51,309 bases of DNA. Origin: Clostridia bacterium. Its GTDB lineage: Bacteria; Bacillota; Clostridia; Christensenellales; Borkfalkiaceae. The notes under the pieces were generated by a model that saw nothing but the letters and a program-made list of their open reading frames with translations, was not told the origin of the DNA and did not search any database. The stretch spans positions 1 to 51,309 of the forward strand of contig JAGASM010000020.1 in assembly GCA_017621735.1 (NCBI GenBank). Direction: 5' to 3'. Positions 1 to 7,568 of this stretch are shown here, one piece after another. A program made the position numbers and the translations under genes. How positions within the stretch are numbered: position 1 is the first letter of the stretch; every line of letters starts with the position of its first letter.

Positions 1-130
1 GGTGGTTTTGTTTTTATTTACCGCGGAAAGGCCCCCACGCTACGGGGGGGGCGACTTTGCTTGCCGAAAAATCCATCTTCTTTTTTGCGGCGAACTTTAC
101 GTTATCGATTTGTTCGTTCCGCAAAATAAG

Positions 131-154
131 AAAACCCCCGCTGACCGCGGGGGT
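131..154 (-). terminator. Intrinsic terminator of purC
   Basis: An 8-bp perfect G/C stem (ACCCCCGC/GCGGGGGT) with a 5-nt loop lies just past the purC stop. On the minus strand it is followed by TTTTCTTATTTT. The 130 bases before it show no supported gene. Confidence 0.85.
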
Positions 155-159
155 ATGTT

Positions 160-858
160 TTATCTATTCAAGATGAGTTTGGTGAGTTCGACAGGATCGA
201 CGATTTTTCCGTCCTTATAAACGCGCATATTTCCCGACGCGATTTCGTCGATGAGAATGACTTCGCCGTTGTTGTAGCCGAATTCAAACTTGATATCCCA
301 CAAATCAAGACCGATCGACTTCAAATCGTCCGCGACGATCTTGGTAATTTTAAGCGTCTGTTCTTTCATGCTTGCAAACATTTCGGGCGTCATAACGCCG
401 AGCGCTGCAAGACCTTCGCCCGTTACAAGAGGATCGCCCTTTGCGTCGTTTTTGAAGGTGCATTCCACGTATCCGCCTGCAAGAGGAGTGCCGTCTTTGA
501 TATATTCGCCGTATCTGCGAATGAAACTACCCGTTGCGACAAGACGGCAAATAACTTCGAGTCCGTTGCCCCCTTGCGCTTTTCCGAAGCATTCCGCGGG
601 AAGAACTTCCATCGTCGCATTTTCGACGTCCGCGCTGACGTAATGCGTTTTAATCCCTGCTTTTTTCAAAAGTTCGAAGTAAAGAACGGACGTTTGCAAG
701 TTTGCTTTGCCGATCCCTTCAATGGTGAGTCCGACTGCATTTTCGCCCGGATCAAACACACCGTCTTTTCCCGTACAGTCGTCCTTGAATTTGAGCAATA
801 CGTTGCCGTTTTCAAGTTCGTAAACGTCTTTGGTCTTTCCTGCGTACAACTTCTTCAT
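160..858 (-). CDS. purC: Phosphoribosylaminoimidazole-succinocarboxamide synthase (SAICAR synthetase)
   Basis: This cytoplasmic enzyme of purine synthesis joins CAIR and aspartate using ATP to give SAICAR. The 232-aa product begins [14 protein letters not shown], the typical start of the family, and ends with the [16 protein letters not shown] region that helps form the nucleotide and substrate site. Length is normal for a monofunctional PurC. I chose the start at 858 because AAGGAG lies 7 bases upstream; the longer open frame to 927 adds residues with no family resemblance. It stands alone here, with its own promoter and terminator, rather than in a pur operon. Confidence 0.95.
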   Translation of the reverse strand: MKKLYAGKTKDVYELENGNVLLKFKDDCTGKDGVFDPGENAVGLTIEGIGKANLQTSVLYFELLKKAGIKTHYVSADVENATMEVLPAECFGKAQGGNGLEVICRLVATGSFIRRYGEYIKDGTPLAGGYVECTFKNDAKGDPLVTGEGLAALGVMTPEMFASMKEQTLKITKIVADDLKSIGLDLWDIKFEFGYNNGEVILIDEIASGNMRVYKDGKIVDPVELTKLILNR

Positions 859-897
859 AATATACTCCTTAAAACAAAATCTCGTTTGAATGCACTT

Positions 898-959
898 ATT
901 ATAGCACCAAACCCTTTCCTTTCGCAACTGCGTGAGGGGTATTTTTTTGAAAAAATTTT
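898..959 (-). promoter_or_regulatory. Promoter of purC with A/T-rich upstream element
   Basis: TATAAT lies at 903-898 and a TTGCGA-like -35 at 927-922 on the minus strand, giving a leader of about 33 nt. A TTTTTTTGAAAAAATTTT tract at 942-959, just upstream of the -35, looks like an UP element. The same 18-mer recurs near another promoter at 25149-25166. Confidence 0.5.
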
Positions 960-969
960 GTGAATTTTT

Positions 970-1770
970 TTACTTGGCGCGCCGCTTGCGCAAAAACGCC
1001 AACGTCGCAAACGCCATCGCGGCAAACAGCCACAGCGCGACGGCGAGAATTGCAAACCACGCGTCTTTATCAAACGTATAAGGAAGGAGCGCAAGCCCCG
1101 TTTGGTCGGGATAACTGTGCAACGCCCCCGTAGTGATCCGTCCAAGTAATACAGCGGGATAAAACGGAAGAATTTGACAAACCGTTTCAAACGCTCCCAT
1201 CGCGTCGAGCGGCATCCACGCTCCACTCAAAACGCCCGCCGCGGAAATGAGAACCGAGCAAATTGCAGGGGCGGCTTTTTCGGAAAACGCCGTGCCGATC
1301 CCGATTCCCATAAACGCAAAAAAGAACAACGTCGGGAGCGCCTGTACGCCGCAAAGGATTGCACGCGCAAAGGTGAAATATCCGTCTTCCCCAAATAGGG
1401 ACAATCCCGCCCCGAACAAAAGACAAACGAAAATTTGCAACGCGCCGACCAACAACGCCGGAACAAGATAGCCGAGTACAAACTCCCAACTTTTCATCGG
1501 CGATATATAAAGGCGCGTCAAAAAGGCGGAAGCATGGTCTTTCGATACCAAAAGCGCGAGTGTGAGCATCAAAAAGGAAAGAGAAAATACGATGATCCCG
1601 GGAACAAGCGAAGGCATAGAAAATACGGGGGTATTGTCCGCCGTAAACGAATGGATGACGAAAAAAAGAAGGAGCATTACGACGGGAAACCCGATACAAA
1701 ACACGTAGATGACGGGATCTCGTAAAATTTCTAAAAAGTTGCGATGAATAAAAGCGTTTACACGGCGCAT
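970..1770 (-). CDS. ABC-2 type transporter permease
   Basis: The 266-aa membrane protein should form the channel of a two-component ABC exporter with the ATPase encoded just upstream. It has a short cytoplasmic N-terminus, a first membrane helix at about residues 20-45, and four to five further hydrophobic segments ending in a helix and the basic tail RKRRAK, the usual ABC-2 layout. Its start lies behind GTAGGAGG, and that ribosome-binding site sits inside a duplicated copy of the ATPase gene's 3' end. The substrate is unknown. Linkage to a TetR gene suggests regulated export of a drug, peptide or similar compound. No strong terminator follows. Confidence 0.85.
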   Translation of the reverse strand: MRRVNAFIHRNFLEILRDPVIYVFCIGFPVVMLLLFFVIHSFTADNTPVFSMPSLVPGIIVFSLSFLMLTLALLVSKDHASAFLTRLYISPMKSWEFVLGYLVPALLVGALQIFVCLLFGAGLSLFGEDGYFTFARAILCGVQALPTLFFFAFMGIGIGTAFSEKAAPAICSVLISAAGVLSGAWMPLDAMGAFETVCQILPFYPAVLLGRITTGALHSYPDQTGLALLPYTFDKDAWFAILAVALWLFAAMAFATLAFLRKRRAK

Positions 1771-1895
1771 GCCCTACCTCCTACGAGAAAAATAAACGCC
1801 TCTTCCAACGTATTCTTCCCCGTTTTTTCTTTCAACTGCGTCGGCGTTCCAACCGTCGCCGTATTTTTTGTTTTGATTGCGATTACCTCGGTCAT
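1758..1895 (-). pseudogene. 45-codon hybrid ORF made from a duplicated ABC ATPase 3' end
   Basis: This ORF overlaps the ATPase stop codon (ATGA) and has a good ribosome-binding site (GTAGGAGG). Its last ~30 codons nearly copy the ATPase C-terminus (TPTQLKEKTGKNTLEEAF and onward). Its first ~15 residues (MTEVIAIKTKN...) do not occur in the ATPase and look like the beginning of another gene. It is probably the remnant of a second ABC gene whose middle was deleted by recombination, or a by-product of the tandem duplication. It ends 13 bases inside the permease gene in another frame. It could be translated, but a function is doubtful. Confidence 0.55.
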
Positions 1896-1980
1896 GCCCC
1901 GCCTCCTACGAGAAAAATAAACGCCTCTTCCAACGTGTTCTTCCCCGTTTTTTCTTTCAACTGCGTCGGCGTTCCAACCG
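1771..1980. repeat. Direct repeat: 85-bp duplication of the ABC ATPase 3' end
   Basis: Positions 1771-1855 and 1896-1980 match at all but about three of 85 bases, offset 125 bp. The second copy is the true 3' end of the ATPase gene, including the GGAGG that would serve the next gene. The first copy stands between ATPase and permease and now supplies the permease ribosome-binding site. Confidence 0.95.
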
Positions 1981-2617
1981 CGATAACTTTTCCCTCTTTC
2001 ATAATGGCGACGCGATCGCAAAGCGCCTCCGCCTCTTCCATATAGTGCGTTGTCATAAAAACGGTCGTTTCCCCTTTTAACCGCCGAATGAGCGACCAAA
2101 GTTCCCTCCTTGCGAGGACGTCAAGTCCGAGCGTCGGCTCGTCAAGAAAAAGTACCTCGGGCGAAGAAACAAGCGCAATCGCAATAGAGAGCCGTCTTTG
2201 ATACCCGCCCGACAACTCTTTCGCCTTACGGGTTAAAACGTCGTCAAGGGAAAACTCCGCTGAAAGACGGGCGATCGTTTCCTCCGTTTCCCGCTTGGAA
2301 AGCCCGTAAACTTGGGCAAAAAAGCGCAAATTTTCTTCCACCGTCAAATTGAGTGCAACGGACGTTTCTTGCGGAGAAATTGCAATTTTGTTTTGCGCTT
2401 CCTCTTGCGTTCGACCGAGAATTTGCACGTTCCCTTTGTCCGCACGGGCAAGCCCCGATAATATTTTTACAAGCGTCGTCTTCCCCGCGCCGTTTACGCC
2501 GAGAAGTCCAAACAACTCCCCGCGCGGCACGGTAAGAGACACCCCGTTGAGGGCGACGACCTCTTGATATCGTTTTTCTACGTTTTCTACCCGTATCACC
2601 TCAAATTCCCCCCTCAA
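1892..2617 (-). CDS. ABC transporter ATP-binding protein (ABC-2 exporter)
   Basis: This 241-aa ATPase powers the adjacent permease. Walker A is GVNGAGKT at about residues 40-47, the signature LSGGYQ at about 135-140, and Walker B LFLDEP at about 156-161, with the switch histidine in MTTHYMEEAE. These features and the length match DrrA/CcmA-type exporter ATPases. The start overlaps the upstream tetR gene by 17 bases, so the two are probably translationally coupled. Its last codons contain the GGAGG that would have served as ribosome-binding site for a directly following gene. Confidence 0.93.
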   Translation of the reverse strand: MRGEFEVIRVENVEKRYQEVVALNGVSLTVPRGELFGLLGVNGAGKTTLVKILSGLARADKGNVQILGRTQEEAQNKIAISPQETSVALNLTVEENLRFFAQVYGLSKRETEETIARLSAEFSLDDVLTRKAKELSGGYQRRLSIAIALVSSPEVLFLDEPTLGLDVLARRELWSLIRRLKGETTVFMTTHYMEEAEALCDRVAIMKEGKVIAVGTPTQLKEKTGKNTLEEAFIFLVGGGA

Positions 2618-3149
2618 AGCGAAGCGTAAGCCCCTTATACACGTCCGTCAAAAGTTCTCCGATTTGTCCGTCTGAAAGTTCCAAATACCCCGTACAAAGC
2701 GCCGTTGCAACGCCGTGCACAAACAGCCAGATTTCCGCATGCAAACGCGCTGAAAGATCTTTTGTGAGCCCCGTTCCGCCCTGCACGAGCGCAATCGCGT
2801 TATCGGTTGCGGACGAAACGAGTTCGCCGTTCCCGCCCTTCATAAATACCTCTTGAAAGAAGTGCTTTTCTTCCCGCGCAAAGCGAATATAGTTGATTCC
2901 CATCGCCTTATACGGAGGAACGCCTTCTACCCTTTCGAGCAAATACCCGTTGCAAAACTCCCCGATTTTTATAAGAACTTCACGCTTTAATTCCTCCATG
3001 TTACGAAAGGATAAATAGACGGGCTGCGTAGAGCACCCAAGCCGCTTGGAAAGCGCCGTTACGTTTAATGCGTCCATCCCCCCTTCCCGCACGAGCGCAA
3101 ACGCCTCTCGTACGATCTTTTCCCTCGTTACTTGTTTTTTTGCGGGCAC
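2601..3149 (-). CDS. TetR/AcrR family transcriptional regulator
   Basis: The 182-aa protein begins with a helix-turn-helix domain (about residues 8-55). Its turn and recognition helix run ALSKRLGCSTQPVYLSFRNM, typical of TetR proteins, followed by an all-helical ligand-binding domain. It is the first gene of an operon with the ABC ATPase and permease, so it most likely represses that exporter until a ligand binds. A perfect palindrome 34 bases upstream of the start is the probable operator. The ligand is unknown. Confidence 0.9.
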   Translation of the reverse strand: MPAKKQVTREKIVREAFALVREGGMDALNVTALSKRLGCSTQPVYLSFRNMEELKREVLIKIGEFCNGYLLERVEGVPPYKAMGINYIRFAREEKHFFQEVFMKGGNGELVSSATDNAIALVQGGTGLTKDLSARLHAEIWLFVHGVATALCTGYLELSDGQIGELLTDVYKGLTLRFEGGI

Positions 3150-3182
3150 GTTTTTTCTCCTTTGATAAATAAATTACTTTAT

Positions 3183-3200
3183 TGATAAACTATTTTATCA
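3183..3200. promoter_or_regulatory. Probable TetR operator palindrome
   Basis: TGATAAACTATTTTATCA is an 18-bp inverted repeat with arms TGATAAA/TTTATCA and a 4-base centre. It lies 34-51 bases upstream of the tetR start, where the promoter should be. Related GATAAA half-sites lie at 3162-3190. Autoregulation of the tetR-ABC operon is inferred. Confidence 0.6.
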
Positions 3201-3210
3201 TTCAAAAAGA

Positions 3211-3257
3211 AAAAAGTCAAGTGTTTTCAAAAGGAAAAAAAGTCAAGTGTTTTCAAA
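3211..3257. repeat. Short tandem duplication, 26-bp period
   Basis: A block reading AAAGTCAAGTGTTTTCAAA occurs twice with a 26-base offset, between the divergent tetR and hydrolase genes. It is the smallest of the locus-specific tandem duplications in this window and the only one between divergent gene starts. Confidence 0.85.
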
Positions 3258-3366
3258 TCTTTTGCGTCGACTGCCCGTCAAGAGGGAATTATTTCCTTTT
3301 TGTAAAACAACGCGGTATTTTTTCGGTGTTTTCTTGATATAATTTTTTATTTTCACAATTCTATCA

Positions 3367-3395
3367 TTTACTTTTTTCCGTTTTTTTGGTATAAT
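3367..3395 (+). promoter_or_regulatory. Promoter for the hydrolase-plsC-gltS operon
   Basis: TTTACT (3367-3372), 17 bases, then TATAAT (3390-3395). Transcription should start near 3402, about 25 nt before the hydrolase start codon. Confidence 0.65.
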
Positions 3396-3427
3396 GTAAC
3401 CGATTTTTATTACGGGGGCGAGATATC

Positions 3428-4393
3428 ATGATCGGTTGGATCTTGGGCGGAATTGCATCTTTTCTACTAATCGTCCTGATCGCAATGACCGTCTATTCGT
3501 ATTTCGTGGCGTTCTACCACTCCCCGAAAAAGAAAAACGAGCCTTACGTCATGCCCGCAAGCGAGCAATACGATCCCGTTGAAAAACGCATGCGCGAACT
3601 CATCGAGGAGTTAGAGCCTATCCCCTACGAAAAGGTGCAAATCCGCTCGCACGACGGGCTTATCCTTTCCGCACGGTACTATCATTTCAAAGACGGCGCG
3701 CCCGTGCAAATTCAATGCCACGGCTACAAAGGCGTGCCCGTACGCGATTTTTGCGGCGGACATAAACTCGCGCGCGAAAAGGGACATAACGTTCTCCTCA
3801 TCGACCAACGTGCGCACGGGGACAGCGAGGGAAACACCATCACGTTCGGTATTTTGGAACGCAAGGACGTTCTTTCATGGATCGAATACGTCAACGGGCG
3901 GGTTGGAAAAAACGTCCCCGTTATTTTGACGGGGATTTCTATGGGCGCGGCAACCGTTTTGATGGCGGCTTCTCTTCCCTTGCCCGAAAACGTCGTCGGC
4001 ATCGTCGCCGATTGCCCCTACTCTTCCCCTTCCGCCATCTTAAAAAAGGTGTCGTCGGACATGAAACTCCCGCCCGCGCTTACCTATCCTTTTTTGCAAC
4101 TTGGCGCGCGCTTGTTCGGGGGCTTCCATTTGGAAGAAACCTCCGCCGTAGAAGGTGCAAAAAATTCCAAAGTCCCTATTTTGCTCATTCACGGAGAGGA
4201 CGACCGTTTTGTTCCGTGCGACATGAGCCGTGAAATTGCCGCCGCCTCGAAAAACTGTAGGCTCCAAACGTTTGAAGGCGCAGGGCACGGCATCAGTTTT
4301 ATGATTGACGAGGCGCGCTATGCGCAACTCACCTCTCAATTTATCGACGAGCAACTCACCCGTTTTTATCAAAGAGAAGGAAATAACACATGA
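3428..4393 (+). CDS. Membrane-anchored alpha/beta hydrolase
   Basis: The 321-aa protein has one N-terminal membrane helix (about residues 5-28) followed by an alpha/beta-hydrolase fold. The likely triad is Ser171 in the nucleophile elbow GISMG, Asp258 or Asp259 in HGEDDRFV, and His287 in GAGHG. It resembles the YqkD/BAAT-like serine hydrolases of Bacillota. The substrate cannot be read from the sequence. Its stop overlaps the next start (ATGA) of a PlsC-like acyltransferase, which hints at an ester or lipid substrate, but this is only context. Confidence 0.88.
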   Translation: MIGWILGGIASFLLIVLIAMTVYSYFVAFYHSPKKKNEPYVMPASEQYDPVEKRMRELIEELEPIPYEKVQIRSHDGLILSARYYHFKDGAPVQIQCHGYKGVPVRDFCGGHKLAREKGHNVLLIDQRAHGDSEGNTITFGILERKDVLSWIEYVNGRVGKNVPVILTGISMGAATVLMAASLPLPENVVGIVADCPYSSPSAILKKVSSDMKLPPALTYPFLQLGARLFGGFHLEETSAVEGAKNSKVPILLIHGEDDRFVPCDMSREIAAASKNCRLQTFEGAGHGISFMIDEARYAQLTSQFIDEQLTRFYQREGNNT

Positions 4394-5610
4394 AGAAAAA
4401 CGCAAAAAAACCGAAAAAGTGGCTTCGATTTCGCCACAAGATCATGCGCAACGTCATCCGCGCCGCCATTTTTCCCCACGCTTATTTTAAGTACGGAATG
4501 CGCGTGAAAAAGTTCAAAGAGCAAAATCACCGTCAGTATTTGATTTTATCCAACCACCAAACGGCGTTCGATCAGTTTTTTGTGGGAATGGCGTTCAAGG
4601 GCGCTACCTACTACGTTGCGAGCGAAGATCTCTTTTCAAACGGGTTTATTTCAAAAGTCATCAAGCATCTCGTCGCCCCGATCCCGATCAAAAAGCAAAC
4701 GACGGACGTCCGCGCCGTGATGGATTGTATGCGCGTCAGCAAAGAGGGCGGGACGATTGCCCTCTTCCCCGAAGGAAACAGAACGTATAGCGGCAAGACG
4801 GAATACATTAAGCCTTCCGTCGTGCGTCTTGTCAAATCGTTAAAATTACCGATCGCGTTCTTTCTCATTCAAGGCGGTTACGGCGTACAGCCGCGCTGGA
4901 GCAGTAAACTGCGCAAAGGACGCATGACGGCGGGCGTTACCCGCGTGGTCGAATACGATGAGTATAAAACGCTTTCCGACGACCAACTGTACGACCTCAT
5001 TTGCAAAGAGTTGTACGTCGACGAAGGAAAGGCGGACGGCGTATTCAAAAGCAAGACTCCCGCCGAACACATGGAGCGCGCTTACTATTATTGCCCCGAT
5101 TGCGGACTTTCGCAATTCGAAAGTAAAAAAGACGTCATCGCGTGCACGAAGTGCGGAAGAAGGGTGCGCTATCTCCCCGACAAAACGCTCGTCGGCGTAG
5201 ACAAGCCCTTCCCCTATTCCTTTACGACGGAATGGTACGACGCGCAAGCCGACTACATGAACGCGCTTGATCTGTCGACACTCCCCGAAACGCCTTTACG
5301 GGAAGACACGGTACGTTTTTCGCAAATCTTCCTCTATCGCAAAAAGAAGTTGCTCTTCAAAAAAGCGACCGCAAGGCTTTACAAGGATAAAATCGAAATC
5401 GCCGCAAAGGGAAAGACGCTTTCCTTCCCCTTCGACCGCATCGGCGCGGTTACCGTGTTGGGACGGAATAAGATCAATCTCTACGACGGAAACGAAGTCT
5501 ATCAAATCAAACCAAATGAACGTTTTTGCGCGGTGTTGTACGTACATCTTTACTATCGTTTCCAAAACGTAACAAAAGGAGAAGAACATGTCAAATTTTT
5601 GGGACTTTGA
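4390..5610 (+). CDS. PlsC-like acyltransferase with C-terminal zinc ribbon
   Basis: The N-terminal half is a lysophospholipid acyltransferase domain: the H-x4-D motif is in SNHQTAFDQ (His56, Asp61) and the substrate motif is FPEGNRT (residues 126-132). Such enzymes acylate lysophosphatidate or related lipids at the inner membrane face. Unlike standard PlsC (about 200-250 aa), this one has 406 residues. The extension carries a zinc ribbon with two CxxC pairs (Cys235/238 and Cys252/255) and a further domain of about 130 residues that I do not recognise. It overlaps its neighbours on both sides, so the three genes are one operon. Confidence 0.85.
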   Translation: MKKNAKKPKKWLRFRHKIMRNVIRAAIFPHAYFKYGMRVKKFKEQNHRQYLILSNHQTAFDQFFVGMAFKGATYYVASEDLFSNGFISKVIKHLVAPIPIKKQTTDVRAVMDCMRVSKEGGTIALFPEGNRTYSGKTEYIKPSVVRLVKSLKLPIAFFLIQGGYGVQPRWSSKLRKGRMTAGVTRVVEYDEYKTLSDDQLYDLICKELYVDEGKADGVFKSKTPAEHMERAYYYCPDCGLSQFESKKDVIACTKCGRRVRYLPDKTLVGVDKPFPYSFTTEWYDAQADYMNALDLSTLPETPLREDTVRFSQIFLYRKKKLLFKKATARLYKDKIEIAAKGKTLSFPFDRIGAVTVLGRNKINLYDGNEVYQIKPNERFCAVLYVHLYYRFQNVTKGEEHVKFLGL

Positions 5611-7003
5611 CGTTTGGGGGTTATTTTGCTTGATTGCAGTCCTCTTGATTGCACTGCTCACGGCAAACCTCTTGAAGCGAACGATCGGATTTTTGCGAAA
5701 ATCCCTCATCCCCACCTCCGTTTTGGGCGGGATTTTACTTCTTATCGTTTCTACCGTCTACAACGCAATCGCGAAAAAACCGTTGTTTGATACCGAATTT
5801 TTCGGCGGAAACGGGGGAAATTCGCTTGAAATTATCACCTATCATATGCTTGCGCTCGGGTTTATTGCAACTTCGTTGAAAAGTTCGTCCAACAAGTTTA
5901 CCAAAGAACGCACGAAAGAGATCTTCAACACGGGCGTTACCACCGTTTCTACCTATTTGCTGCAAGGCGTTTTAGGGCTTGGCATCACCCTTATCGTCGC
6001 GGTGATTGTAAGCGATTTCTTCCCCGCGGCGGGCGTTCTGCTCCCCTTCGGTTACGGACAGGGCACGGGGCAAGCGCTTAACTACGGCAGTATTTACGAG
6101 AGCGAATACGGGTTTGTGGGCGGACGCAGTTTTGGTTTGACGGTTGCAGCGCTCGGGTTTTTGAGCGCAAGCATCGGCGGAGTCATTCACTTAAACGTCT
6201 TAAAGCGCAAAAAGCGGATCGTCGTTGTTCCCGAAGGGGAACGCCGCCTTTCCTCGGAAGAAATTCAAGCGGACGGCGAAATCCCCATGAACGGCAGCAT
6301 GGACAAAATTACCGTTCAAGTAGGGTTTATTGCGCTTTCTTACTTCATCGTATACCTGATCATGTTCGGGCTTGGGCTTTTGCTCCCCGGTATGCGCTCG
6401 GTCATTTACGGATTCAACTTCCTCATCGGCGTACTCGTTGCAACGCTCGTCAAATTCGTTTTGAACTTCCTCAATAAAAAAGCAGTCGTTAAGCGGGTGT
6501 ATACGAACAACTTCTTGCTTACCCGCATCTCCAACTTCTGTTTTGACTTGATGGTCGTTGCGGGAATTGCGGCAATTCGCCTCGAACTCATCAAAGATTA
6601 CTGGGAAGTTCTCCTCATCCTTGGGCTTGTCGGTGCGCTTGCGACCTATTTCTACAACCTCTTCGTCGCAAAAACGTTGTTCAAATCTTATGCGGACGAG
6701 CAGTTCCTCATGATGTACGGCATGCTCACGGGAACGGCGAGCACGGGCGTCATTCTCTTGCGCGAGATAGACGGACAACTCACCTCTCCCGCATCGGATA
6801 ACCTCGTTTACCAAAACTTCCCCGCAATCGTGTTTGGGTTTCCGATGATGCTCCTTGCAACCCTCGCTCCCAAACAGCCCTATTTGACGCTCATCATTCT
6901 CGCGGGAGGCTTTATTTTGATGAACGTGCTTTTGTTCCGCTCAAAGATTTTTAAGCGAAAAAAGGCAACCATTGACCCCCCCCCGACGGAAACTGAAGAA
7001 TAA
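5588..7003 (+). CDS. Sodium/glutamate symporter-like protein (GltS family)
   Basis: The 471-aa polytopic protein has about ten to twelve hydrophobic segments in two halves, with glycine-rich re-entrant-like stretches (LPFGYGQGTGQALNYGS and MYGMLTGTASTGV) typical of GltS-type Na+-coupled glutamate carriers. The start lies inside the upstream gene by 23 bases, with AAAGGAG 6 bases before it. A run of nine C residues at 6976-6984 falls in its last codons (a Pro-Pro-Pro tail) and could slip. Glutamate is the family substrate; specificity here is inferred. Confidence 0.8.
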   Translation: MSNFWDFDVWGLFCLIAVLLIALLTANLLKRTIGFLRKSLIPTSVLGGILLLIVSTVYNAIAKKPLFDTEFFGGNGGNSLEIITYHMLALGFIATSLKSSSNKFTKERTKEIFNTGVTTVSTYLLQGVLGLGITLIVAVIVSDFFPAAGVLLPFGYGQGTGQALNYGSIYESEYGFVGGRSFGLTVAALGFLSASIGGVIHLNVLKRKKRIVVVPEGERRLSSEEIQADGEIPMNGSMDKITVQVGFIALSYFIVYLIMFGLGLLLPGMRSVIYGFNFLIGVLVATLVKFVLNFLNKKAVVKRVYTNNFLLTRISNFCFDLMVVAGIAAIRLELIKDYWEVLLILGLVGALATYFYNLFVAKTLFKSYADEQFLMMYGMLTGTASTGVILLREIDGQLTSPASDNLVYQNFPAIVFGFPMMLLATLAPKQPYLTLIILAGGFILMNVLLFRSKIFKRKKATIDPPPTETEE

Positions 7004-7010
7004 ACGCGAT

Positions 7011-7049
7011 AAAAAGAACGGTTATGTGATAAAATGACCGTTCTTTTTT
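7011..7049 (+). terminator. Terminator of the hydrolase-plsC-gltS operon
   Basis: A 12-bp stem (AAAAAGAACGGT/ACCGTTCTTTTT) with a 14-nt loop and a run of T, starting 8 bases after the gltS-like stop. Confidence 0.85.
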
Positions 7050-7390
7050 GTTTACGACCGCCGCCCGTTTTGCATCTGAAACCGAAAAACGTATGCAGCA
7101 ACACGACCGTTTTTTATTCCCGCGCGCCGCATAGCCCTTCTTTTCTCGCAACCGCTGCATGCCCCGTACTTTTGCGCCCTCTTTTCCGTTTTCCCTCCCG
7201 CGCCCGCCAAGCGTGCTTTTCGCCCCTCGCAACCGCCAAGCCCCGTGCTTTTCGCCTTGCTCAAACAAACTGAAGATTACACGCGAAAACGGTTTTATAA
7301 TAGACTGTTCTTTTCTCTCACATAACGCCCACCGAGCCCCGTGCAATCTAAAAGGCAAAAAATTTTTTCCGTAAAATCAAACGGCGAAAC
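7050..7390. other. Gene-free stretch with degenerate short repeats
   Basis: No supported gene. Two or three imperfect copies of a ~32-bp block (core CCGCCAAGCCCCGTGCTTTT) lie between about 7146 and 7262, with CTCGCAACCG at some junctions. A TATAAT sequence near 7297 has no obvious gene to serve. Confidence 0.5.
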
Positions 7391-7395
7391 GTTAT

Positions 7396-7436
7396 AAAAG
7401 AAAGCGGTTGTGAAAATAACACAACCGCTTTCTTTT
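7396..7436 (-). terminator. Terminator of the marR-ABC exporter operon
   Basis: A 17-bp near-perfect stem (AAAAGAAAGCGGTTGTG and its complement) with a 7-nt loop. It overlaps the stop codon of the 26-codon ORF. The U-rich flank of the stem serves as tail for the minus strand. Confidence 0.85.
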
Positions 7437-7515
7437 ATTCTTTTTCCATTAACGATTTCAAATACCGTTCGTACTCCTCGTCGCTCAAACGGGGAACTTT
7501 TTTCTTTTTGGACAT
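7435..7515 (-). CDS. Small 26-aa charged protein (candidate)
   Basis: A 26-codon ORF starting MSKKKKVPRLSDEEYERY sits 53 bases after the ABC exporter stop and right before the operon terminator. AAAGGAG lies upstream of its ATG, with a second purine-rich GGAG touching it. The product is lysine-rich at the N-terminus and acidic and helical after that, with no membrane helix. Good ribosome-binding site, placement and stop inside the terminator stem argue that it is real. The function is unknown; a modulator of the exporter is one guess from position alone. Confidence 0.6.
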   Translation of the reverse strand: MSKKKKVPRLSDEEYERYLKSLMEKE

Positions 7516-7568
7516 CTCCATTCTCCTTTCCGTTTTGATAGGGAAAGTATGCCCCGTTTACCCTCTTT

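Noticed and set aside
2..220. A 72-codon plus-strand frame at the window start
   Set aside because: It runs through the purC terminator hairpin and into the antisense of purC, with no ribosome-binding site.
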